Positions 1 through 7,864 of a DNA stretch of 64,000 bases are shown piece by piece; the first letter of the stretch is position 1; the number at the start of each line of letters is the position of its first letter. The notes beneath the pieces were generated by a model. It was given only the letters and a program-made list of their open reading frames with translations. It had not been told where the DNA came from and did not search any database. The position numbers were made by a program, and so were the translations under genes. This stretch comes from Paulinella micropora (lineage: Eukaryota > Cercozoa > Imbricatea > Euglyphida > Paulinellidae): contig WBZZ01002541.1 of assembly GCA_019918135.1 (NCBI GenBank), forward strand, positions 23,501 to 87,500, written 5' to 3'.

Positions 1-880
1 CTGGCCGAAGCGCTCAAGGACCAAGCCTCCTCCTCTCTTCCCGATCATGCTGACTTTGTCCTTGTTCTCAGAAGAAGTACTACGGAGCCCCAGCTCCGTA
101 GCATGCTGAGCGATCACGGCGCGGCCCAACTGGAAATTGTTGGCGACGCCATAACTAAAGGACAGACACTAGAGCAGGCTTTAGAGCGCTTCTGGCCAAT
201 ACATACTAGTGAGTGCCAAGAAGTCCGATTCTGGGAGTGCCTGACAAAACGAATTCCTGTGCCTGCTGGAGCTATACAACGCACGCACGAGCTGTCTCCG
301 GCTGGCGGACATCCATGTCCTGCATGGTTTGCTGGGCGCGGCGTCGCAGCAAACGATTGACGATTGGCTACAAAACAAACCAACTCATACAAAACAAGAA
401 AATCCGTGCGAAAAATTTGGTTGTTTCATCCGAACCTTTGTTAAGCTCAAGAACAAGGCGACTCTGGACGAGGGGAAGGTTCAGTGCAACGCTACTCTGC
501 AAATGAAGTTTGACAGGCTCAAAGCCAATTTCTCCGGCCCCCCTACAGGCGCTCGGCCGGTCCTGTGGGGCGTGCAGAATTTCATTTACGAGTGTACTTG
601 GAGTCAAAGAGGACACAACTCAGCGGATCGGCGCCTGATCTTGCGTTTCCTGGAGTCGCTCATTGCTGCGCGGGCGGGGGGGAGTGCCTCTAGGTATAAC
701 GAGAGTGCCCTCGCCGCTCAGCTGCAGGAAGTCGCCCGCGAAGCTACCTCCGAGAGTAAGAACAAACCCCTCCGGGACAAACTGTACCGTGCCTTGTCTA
801 GTTCTAGAACTACAAAGCCCACGCCACACAAGTGCCTAGAGTGCACAAACTGCAAGAAAGCCCGCCGTGGATCAGTTTAA
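1..880 (+). pseudogene. Large unknown protein, 5' end off window, one frameshift
   Basis: The reading frame is open from base 1 (frame 1) and continues after a shift near 242 in frame 2 to the TAA at 878-880. Before the shift it reads ...RFWECL and after it QNEFLCLLELYNARTSC, a much better continuation than the original frame, which dies at 360. The C-terminus carries a short Cys cluster (KCLECTNCKKA), possibly metal-binding. I do not recognise the family. The stop codon lies inside a TTTAATTAAAA motif that recurs at other gene ends in this window. The N-terminus is outside the window. The break may be an assembly indel or true decay. Alternative: two separate small genes, less likely because the second half has no ATG at its natural beginning. 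Confidence 0.55.
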
Positions 881-964
881 TTAAAACCCAAGATTAAGCC
901 CAAAACAGCGATAGGAGCGGCGAGCCCCAACAGGACTACAACAGCTGTATACGTGCCTTTGTTT

Positions 965-1965
965 ATGCATCGAAAGCTCACTGCGTATGTCACGCTGGAG
1001 GGCGCGCTCAGAGCAACATTCCATTGCAGCCGCAGGCCCTCCTCGTCGGGCCGCCGGCTCTGCCGGGGGGTGCGACGGGTCGGGTTTGTAGACTACGTCA
1101 GTAAGATTAGGGTTGGTTTTAAATTGCAAGGTGTACGGGGTGATCCCAGATAAAGGACGCCTTACTCTGTGGGAAGACTTTATCTCGGCGTATGAGGGGT
1201 ACTTAAAGGAGCTGAAACAACCTGCTTTCAAGGAGGCAGGAAATATTCCCCAGCGCACATTGCGCCAAAATGGTTTCGAGGTGTTTCCCCCACTCACAAG
1301 GCTAGGCGCTGGCAGAGGTACTCACACAAAGAGACGGGCGCGTCAACTACTGCGTCTACTGCCCGCGCAGCAAGTCCGAGCCCGGACACGAGTGCAAACC
1401 CACGGGAGTCTGCCGAGAGGGGCTGTGCTGGTATGCGAACTGTAAGAACAAGGCACATAAAGATGCGGGCCGGCTCAAAGCGTTTGGCATCGTAAATATG
1501 CGGATCGTACCAAAAGCAGAGTACGACAAATGGCTGATTGGCACTACAGATGCCGGCTCGGATTCGGGACCCAGCGAGAGCGTCAACGAAAGCCTCAGCG
1601 TCGAGGACTGGAGTGCCCTGAAAAAGATATACAAGGAAGCACAAAAGCGCAAGCAGGGAGAGGGACGACAGGCACAAGGGCCTTCTTCTAAGAGGCCCCG
1701 GCTGTCGACCGAAGAAGATGCTCAGGAACGTGCGGAAAAGTACCCTTTGGATACAAAGTGAGAACGAGTACGAACCAGAACAAGCAGGATGTTCAAGAGG
1801 TAAGTTTTTGTTGGATATGTTCATTCTCATTTTTTATCCAAAAGCCTGTTACTGCTTTTTTGCATGCATGTGTGTGCGCGTGTTGCAGGTACAACGCTGG
1901 ATCCCCCCCGTGCGCTAGACCAGTGGCAAGTGTGCTGGCTGCACCGCCATTCGGCGTGGTTCTGA
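965..1965 (+). pseudogene. Cys-rich putative zinc-binding protein with probable intron and frameshifts
   Basis: Coding sense is clear in pieces: 1113-1297 (frame 0), then from about 1303 in frame 1 a Cys/His-rich stretch (YCVYCPRSKS, HECKPTGVC, LCWYANCKNKAH, about 1340-1460), then an acidic, Lys-rich tail to about 1755. The natural start may be the ATG at 965. A shift in the AAA near 1757 leads to SENEYEPEQAGCSR, which splices through a GT-AG intron (1800-1888) into GTTLDPPRALDQWQVC and stops at 1965. The Cys pattern suggests a zinc-binding fold, but I cannot name the family. At least two single-base frameshifts are needed, so this is either a pseudogene or a gene with assembly indels. Confidence is higher for the Cys-rich core than for either end. 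Confidence 0.5.
1800..1888 (+). other. Probable spliceosomal intron
   Basis: The donor AG|GTAAGT at 1798-1805 matches the eukaryotic consensus. The 89-nt segment is T-rich toward its end and finishes TGTTGCAG at 1881-1888. Removing it joins an acidic reading frame to a further 24 codons and a stop at 1965. Without removal that frame reads into the T-rich intron. No other intron in the window is as clear. Confidence 0.5.
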
Positions 1966-2334
1966 CCCCAAAGGCTTTGTGCAGGAGACTAGTAAAAAAA
2001 AAAGGGCACGAGCGGCGGAGGGGGGGGGGGGGGGGGGGGGGCAGCCCCCCCCCCCGGTTTCATTAAAAACACACACAGTTTTTCTTTCTTTTTCTGAGCA
2101 CGAATCGTACCACCGGCAGGGACATTTGAAAGTCGGGGGGAGAGAGACCAGCGGGGGGGGCCACGCGCACGAGCAGGCGGGAAGGAGGGGGGTTGTGTGA
2201 AGGGGGGGGGGGGGGCACCCCGCCCCTTACGAGCCCCCCCCCCCCCTTCTCTCCTCTTCTTTCTGTCTTTCTTTCACTAAACACCAAAAAAAAGAGAGAA
2301 GGTACTGCTTGACACACAAGGACGATACAAGAAA

Positions 2335-2400
2335 TGAGCAGCAATCCCGAAGAAAACAGTGTCGAGACACCTGAGCACGCCACGCTGGCTTCCAATTGAA
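2335..2400 (+). CDS. Very short ORF, possibly a truncated gene start
   Basis: An ATG at 2335 opens 21 codons (MSSNPEENSVETPEHATLAS...) ending TGA at 2398-2400. The acidic, polar start resembles a normal N-terminus, and the surrounding DNA is non-repetitive between C/G runs on the left and repeats on the right. It may be the remnant of a larger gene. Nothing shows expression. Confidence 0.15.
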
Positions 2401-3280
2401 GCGGCCGCGCTTGACCTCGGCGTGTTACGATGGTTCGTAGACTAAAGACGACAGGTTCATAAGCGGTTATTAAAAAAAAGAAAACAGTCATAAGTGCTTT
2501 TTTTTGTTTAATCACTTTGGGAGATGGTGAGCAAAAATTGTTGTTAACCCAAAAAAAAAGTTACAGTAAAGCCAAAGACGCGTGGCTAGTGCAGGCTGTA
2601 AACGCTGCAGCACGCGCGTCAGAACTGGTTCTGGCACGCCCTGAGCCTCTAGCTCTGTGCGCAACCAGATTGGATTGAAATCTTAGAGAGGCGAACCCCT
2701 CCAGAGACCGGCCGGCAACTGGAAGGGAGGAAGGCGACGGGGTCGCAACGACAACGACGCAGGCAGCCAAGGGTCGTGAGGACTCTTGTTCGCCGCCCGT
2801 CTGAATCTTTGAAAAGTACAGGAGGGGACGTTTGCGACGGAGCGCTGCCAGCATCGGAACTTCTTAAGTTCTACTCTTGCAGAGTGTCAAGAGAAAAAAG
2901 GTTTTGTTTTATTAAAAAGCCAAGTTTTGTTCAACCATGCATAACTAAGGATGTCTCTCGTCTTTTCCTGTTTGTTACTGAATCGAAACACCACAGACAG
3001 GACATAGTTTCTTTGTAAGTTGTCGAACTTTCGGAGACAAACTCCACGCCCGCAGATTGAAAATTAGTAAACGCACCCGGTTGTAACCCCATGTGCAGAT
3101 CACACTTTTCAGGTTGTCGTCGGTTAGGGCTTTGAGCAGCTCTTCTTTTCAATCTGCAGGCAGATTGGTTGGACTTGCCAAGTATTTCCGCAGCATAGCC
3201 TTTTCCGTTGCATCTAGATTAGTCGTTGTGTTTCCGCCGCAAGGCTGAAACAGCCGACCCCGTTTCCGCAACAACAAAGA

Positions 3281-3360
3281 CAGATTCGATTGAAATCTTA
3301 GAGAGGCGAACCCCTCCAGAGACCGGCCGGCAGCTGGAAGGGAGAAAGGGCAGCACGCGG
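3281..3360 (+). repeat. Dispersed repeat R1 (about 80 bp), representative copy
   Basis: R1 begins GATTGAAATCTTAGAGAGG, continues with a block reading CCTCCAGAGACCGGCCGGCA, and ends near GGGCAGCACGCGGC. Other forward copies or partial copies lie near 2665, 7185, 10895, 12775, 14410, 14548, 23152 and 25645. Reverse copies lie near 15685-15760, 22205-22250 and 24180-24260. Copies sit at edges of rearranged gene fragments, so R1 is a candidate substrate for recombination in this region. No coding capacity or terminal inverted repeats are obvious. Confidence 0.75.
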
Positions 3361-3384
3361 CACATCCCCCTCCCTTCTCAGAGC

Positions 3385-3490
3385 GGAGGGCAAAGCCCCC
3401 CGAGCCCCCCTTCCAGCCCGCGCCGGGGGGCATGCCCCCCGTGCCCCCCCTTTTCTCCATTCCAGCCCGCGCCAGCGGGGTGGCACTGGC
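3385..3490. repeat. GC-rich palindromic cluster family, representative copy
   Basis: The unit combines CCCGCGCCGGGGGGCATGCC with a near-inverted partner, and often CCACCCCGCTGGCGCGGGCT plus a GGAATAGAGAAAAGGGG linker. Further copies lie at 3555-3650, 3760-3870, 4110-4250, 4330-4460, 4545-4600, 5375-5402, 11435-11540, 12525-12560, 13640-13830, 15460-15605, 22190-22215, 23530-23650, 23880-23940, 24005-24165 and 25705-25785. Several split the Fanzor-like remnants, so they look like inserted elements. They recall GC clusters of organelle genomes in form, but I infer no origin. Confidence 0.7.
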
Positions 3491-4082
3491 AGCTGTACGT
3501 CTTCGCGGCTTTAATGTCCCTCCACAGCGCCCCACATTGCGTACACGCCTGTGCCACCCCGCTGGCGCGGGCTGGAATAGAGAAAAGGGGGGGCACGGGG
3601 GGCATGCCCCCCGGCGCGGGCTGCAGGGGGGCCACGGGGGGCGCCGCCCCCCGCATCTGGCGGCTTTCTTGTGCACGTCTTGGACCATATTATAGATCTT
3701 GTCACGCACTCGAGTAGTAGCGCGCCGTAGGCGCCAGCGGTTCCGATTCTTGCTGCCAGCCCGCTGGCGCGGGCTGAAGGGGGGGTTCGGGGGGCCTCGC
3801 CCCCCGCGGGCTGAAAGGATAGCAAGGGGGGGGGGGGGGGGGCACGGGGGGCTTGCCCCCCGAGTTGACTCTCTTCCAGTGGAAGAACTTGCCCTTCTGG
3901 CTAAAATTAGAGATGGCCGAGGCCCGCGCCGCTTGCAGGCCCCGGATGGCCACTGCGCGGATGTCGTAGGGCACGCTGAGAAGCCACGGCCTGGCTCGTA
4001 CAAATTCACTGTCCTCTTGCACAAACCGCAGGCGCAGAGTATCCAAATCAAAGTCGCCGAGGCAGCGCATTCTGCCGCCCAT
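3481..4082 (-). pseudogene. TnpB/Fanzor-like RNA-guided nuclease remnant, copy 1
   Basis: Three minus-strand pieces lie in the order expected of a TnpB/Fanzor protein. 4082-3862 encodes an N-terminal helical segment (FVRARPWLLSVPYDIRAVAI, then GLQAARASAISNF). 3754-3655 encodes an Arg/Lys helix (RVRDKIYNMVQDVHKKAARC) like the one ahead of the RuvC-II part. 3552-3481 encodes a zinc-ribbon-like ACTQCGALWRDIKAAKTYSC. GC-rich palindromic clusters (3760-3860 and 3555-3650) interrupt it, and most of the RuvC-like core is missing. TnpB/Fanzor proteins are transposon-encoded RNA-guided endonucleases found in protists and giant viruses. This copy cannot make an active enzyme. Family call rests on motif resemblance and order. 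Confidence 0.7.
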
Positions 4083-5454
4083 CTCGGCCCTTCTTTGCCC
4101 ACCCCGCTTGCGCGGGCTGGAAAGGCATAAAGGGGGAGGCGCCGGGGGGTGTAAGAGCACTGCTCCCCCGGCGCGGGCTGGAGAGAAGCACGCTGGGCTC
4201 AAAGGGGGGGCGCGGGGGGCATGCCCCCCGGCACGTGAGTGTCTTGAGCGGTGGTGTCTTGCCCGCCTTCTTGTTTAAACTGAATTTCTTCTTCTTGGGC
4301 TGTTTGTTCTGAGTCTCGTCTGTTTTGGCTGCCAGCCCGCTGGCGCGGGCTGAAGGGGGGGTTCGGGGGGCTCGCCCCCCGCGGGCTGAAGGGGGGGTTC
4401 GGGGGGCCTCGCCCCCCGCGGGCTGAAGGGGGGGCTCGGGGGGCAAGGCCCCCCGGACTCAGTCCAGAACGGCGCATAGGCTAAATCTGGTTCCGGAGGA
4501 GGCTGTGCGGGTCTTGACTTCTTTTCTCGGACCTTTTCTTCTCGTGGCAAACCCGCCGGCGTGGGCTGTAGGGGGGGCTCGGGCGGCCATGCCCCCCCCG
4601 AGGTCCCAGAGAGTGCGCCGCCTCATTGGAGAAGTCACTCTTCGGATGACTTAGACGGAGTTTGTAGTCGAGGCAGGACCCATAAAGCCAAGGGCAGGGC
4701 CATGCCTGTAGCTGGTCACAAAGTGAGCAGGTTGAATTTGTGGGTTTAGAGGGAGAGCAAAAATAAACAAGCTTTCTTTTTCGGAGCCCGCAGGGGGGGG
4801 GGGCGCCCCCCCCCCCCTCCTCCCTCCCCCCCTTCCCCCCTCCCCCGTTCCCCCCCTCCCCTCGTTTTCTCCCTCCCCTTCTTTTTCCCCTTCCCTTCCT
4901 CCTCTATGCCCCCCCCCCCCCCCTCTCTCGCTCTCTCTTGCGTGGACTGGAGAGGTGAGAAGGAGGGGGGCGTCCCTCCCCCCGTTTTCCCCTCCCCCCG
5001 CTTTTCTCTCCCCTCCCTCCCTTCCTCTTTCTCTCTCCCCCTCTCCACGTTTTCCCCCTCCCCCCGTTCTTTCCCTCTCCCCGCCCTCTTTCCCCTCTCC
5101 CCGTTTTTCTCCCTCCCCCGTTTTCCCCCGGGGGGCCGGGATGGGAGAGGCAGGGGCGCGCTTCGCCTGTGTAGGAAAAATTCTTGCAGAAATACCCCTG
5201 ACAAAATTTGGTTGGAGTGGGGCGCCAAGAACTGCAACAAAATTTTTATTAGTTTTGCTTGGCTCGAACAAATCTTACACTTGGCACACCCCCCGGGCAC
5301 TCCAATCGCTCTCCCCGCCCTCTTTCCCCCTCGTCCCCCGTTTTTCCCTTCCCCCCGAGCCGCCCCTTTGTCTCCATTCCAGCCCGCTGGCGCGGGCTGG
5401 TAGGTGTAAATATAAGAATGGTGTGAAACAAAAAGCAGCTGTGTGGTACAAGAC
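4083..5454. repeat. GC clusters and C/T tracts, no intact gene
   Basis: 4110-4610 is a run of GC-rich palindromic clusters separated by short unique pieces. 4610-4790 is a reverse copy of a block also found at 15295-15460 and 23420-23540 (contains TTGTTTATTTTTGCTTTC and a stretch near TTCAACCTGCTCACTTTGTG). 4790-5130 is almost pure C/T with recurring CCCCGTTTTCCCCC. 5250-5285 holds a piece of another dispersed repeat (TTTTGCTTGGCTC... CTTACAC). I see no supportable gene here. Confidence 0.55.
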
Positions 5455-6443
5455 ATGCCTGACACTCCAAAACCTGCACGTCCTCCCCCACCCCCGCAGG
5501 GAGACCGCCAAAATATGCGTTCACAAGAAACAAGAAAAACCAACAGCTACGTAAAAATTTTGAAGAGAACAACACGTCGTATTGGTTTATCAACCTAACC
5601 AACCTTGGCTGCGAGGGGTTGATACTACTGCGAAATCTCTTTGTTAATAGTAAGCATAAAAAGCAGTATGGATTCTACTACTTGAGGAATGGTACACAAG
5701 TGGCCGAACTTCCTGGCATGAAGACTGATGATGTGAATTATTCATTTAAACCCATGGCCTCTTCCTGGCAAGTCATAGTCGAACGAAACGACGGGTCGTA
5801 TATCATCAAAGAAGAGCAAAGGGCTAAATTTGCGGAGGTTCTCAATGTAAACATTGACGTCAGCGTCTGGGCTCATGAGGTAGCCGACTTTGTCAGCTCG
5901 CACGCGGGGTCTCGTTCAAACCCCGCAACTACGTGGCTTTTAGTACCAAGAATACCCGACAAATCTAACAAGTTATGCGCAATCATCAGGCCTAAAAATA
6001 TAGCAAAGGCTGGAGACTCTACACTACTCGCCTTTCCGTCGCTGCTCCTTTATCGCCTTAGTATTCAACCTGGGACGCTCCGTTTGACTGCGTACGCGTT
6101 TATCGAACCTCACCAGAATCTGCAGGCAATTCTCAAATGCCTGGCAAATCATTGTGGCTTGAAGAGATGTCTGCGTACAAACATTGAAAGAAAGCAAAGT
6201 ATACAGATTTGTTGCGAAGAAGTCATGTTGCGTTGGTTCAAGTCGGATACCTCCGTCGAGGGATACAATGTAATGAACAACCTACCCGGTGTGCTCGAAG
6301 GCGAAAGCAAGCCAAGCCTCTATCCTCTTCAGCTTTCCTTGACTTTAAGAACGGACATTCTTCGCGAAAATTGTAATGAGCCATTGCGTACCATTAGAAC
6401 ATGTGGCGGAATGCTCTGCGTGTCGGCAGAGCCTATCCTATAG
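5455..6443 (+). pseudogene. Unknown soluble protein, about 328 aa, one frameshift
   Basis: An ATG at 5455 starts a Pro-rich N-terminus (MPDTPKPARPPPPPQGDRQN) in frame 1. At about 5550-5562 the frame must shift within AAAAATTTT into frame 0, which reads NFEENNTSYWFINLTNLGCE and stays open to the TAG at 6443. The body is mixed alpha/beta in composition with scattered Cys and no membrane segment or signal peptide. I do not recognise it. The homopolymer at the break suggests either an assembly indel or an early lesion. Repeat DNA abuts both ends. Confidence 0.5.
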
Positions 6444-7864
6444 CTCGCTGGCCTGGAGATCTTCTTTTTCTTTTGTTGTCGGGCGGGCAGCTGGAGAGGG
6501 AGAAAGGGCAGCACGCGGCACACCCCCCGGGCACTCCAAGGCGAGAGGAAACGAGGGAAGGCAAAAACCGGGGGAAGGGGAAGACGGGGGGGAGGGAAAG
6601 ATGTGAAAACAGATGGAAGGAGAGCTGGGAAGGGGGGGGGGGGCGCCCCTCCCTTCCGTTTCCCCCCTCCCTCCCGTTTTCCCCCTCTCCACGTTTTCCC
6701 CCTCCCCCGCTCTTTCCCTCTCCCCGTTTTTCCCCCTCTCCCCGTTTTTCCCCTCCCCCCTTCTCGCGTGAAATTTGTTGCGTCTCTCGCTGCGAGACGT
6801 GCAAGAACTCGCAGGGGCAGGTGCTGGTGCGGGGTTACGAGATCGAGAAACCCGAGCTGCCATTCTAAAAAGAATCTTCATCATTTTGGCCATGCACAAC
6901 TAAGGATGTCATTAAAGTTGATTCTGTCGCCAAGTATGATTTTTATTAAACAAATTTTTGGCACTTTTTTGGTGGTGTGGGAGTTCCAGGCACCTTCCAA
7001 GCACTGTACCTTGATAAGAGCGCCGCTTGAGTTTATGCAGTGGTCGCCCGGGTTTGTGTAGGTGAAGCACTACACCGAGCCGTTGCCAGATTGATTAGCC
7101 AGAGCGTTGTAAAACTCTCCCGTAAGGCCTCCTTTCCACTTGTTGGGGTCGTATTTAAAAGTGTACACGCGAAACTTGTCAGATTGGATTGAAATCTTAG
7201 AGAGGCAGCCGCGCCGTGCAAAGGTTCGTGAGCCAGCACGGCCGCCGCGGAGCGGTCGTGACCCCGGGCGGCAAGAGCCTGTGTGTGCGTGGGCCTGGCT
7301 TGGCCTGCCGCACCAGCCCCGGCCAGGACTGGCAGCCAGTGTGCGAGCGCTGCTACGTGCGCCGCGGTCAGCGCGCAGCTCTGCGTCACGAACGACGCGT
7401 TCGCCACGGGGGGAGGGAAAGATGTGAAAACAGATGGAAGGAGAGCTGGGAAGGGGGGGGCGCCCCCCTCCCTCCCGTTTTCCCCCTCTCCACGTTTTCC
7501 CCCTCCCCCCGCTGTTTCCCTCTCCCCGTTTTTCCCCTCCCCCCCTTCTCCTCCTTCCCCCCCCCCCCCCCCTCTACACTCGCCCCACTCTCTTGTTTTC
7601 TCGCCGGCTGCAGCCAAATCACGGACGGGGGGCTAGAACATGTGGGCAAATCTGGCCAAGAAGCTCAAGGGTTGTACACGAATTCCCGGGGAAAGAGAAC
7701 GTCCGACTGATCCCAAAGTTATTTCGGGCAACCTTCCCTTCGGAAGAGGCCGGGGGGAGGGGAAGACGGGGGGAAGGAAAAGATGTGAAAACAGAGGGAA
7801 GGAGAGGTTGGAGGGGCCTCCCCCCAACTATTTTTTTGATTTCAAAATAATATTGCAAACCAAA
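6444..7864. repeat. Repeat region with three gene fragments
   Basis: Most is C/T or G/A tract (6520-6760, 7400-7580, 7745-7825) plus an R1 fragment at 7183-7206. Three pieces look coding: plus strand up to 6868 (CETCKNSQGQVLVRGYEIEK, a protein C-terminus with CxxC); minus strand about 7172-7065 (KFRVYTFKYDPNKWKGGLTG, ending in a stop); and plus strand about 7260-7400 with several Cys (LCVRGPGLAC, VCERCYVRRG). A piece similar to the last recurs near 10985-11035. None has a start codon of its own. Confidence 0.45.

Larger units (their letters stand above)
1966..3480. repeat. Gene-poor repeat region with gene tails
   Basis: This stretch holds long G and C homopolymers (2020-2060, 2200-2250), one copy of the dispersed 'R1' repeat (2660-2740) and another at 3280-3360. 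On the minus strand there are two gene tails that look coding: one ending near 2937 (GVEFVSESSTTYKETMSCLW) and one ending at 3149 (NLDATEKAMLRKYLASP). Both lack starts and are cut off by repeats. A segment like 2930-2955 recurs at 6890-6915, so the first tail has been partly duplicated. Confidence 0.5.

Noticed and set aside
2665-2740. Dispersed repeats as a CRISPR array
   Set aside because: Copies are irregularly spaced, in both orientations, and separated by other repeats instead of uniform spacers; the DNA is eukaryotic in type.
4651-5543. Long minus-strand frames rich in Gly, Glu and Arg, and matching Pro/Ser-rich plus-strand frames
   Set aside because: They are translations of C/T tracts; all frames stay open there because the tract lacks stop codons. 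The same happens at 6,600, 11,000, 13,000, 14,000 and 25,300.
5912-5932. TTCAAACCCC resembling a tRNA T-loop
   Set aside because: It lies inside a coding frame and no acceptor or anticodon stem pairs with it. I found no convincing tRNA or rRNA gene in the window.
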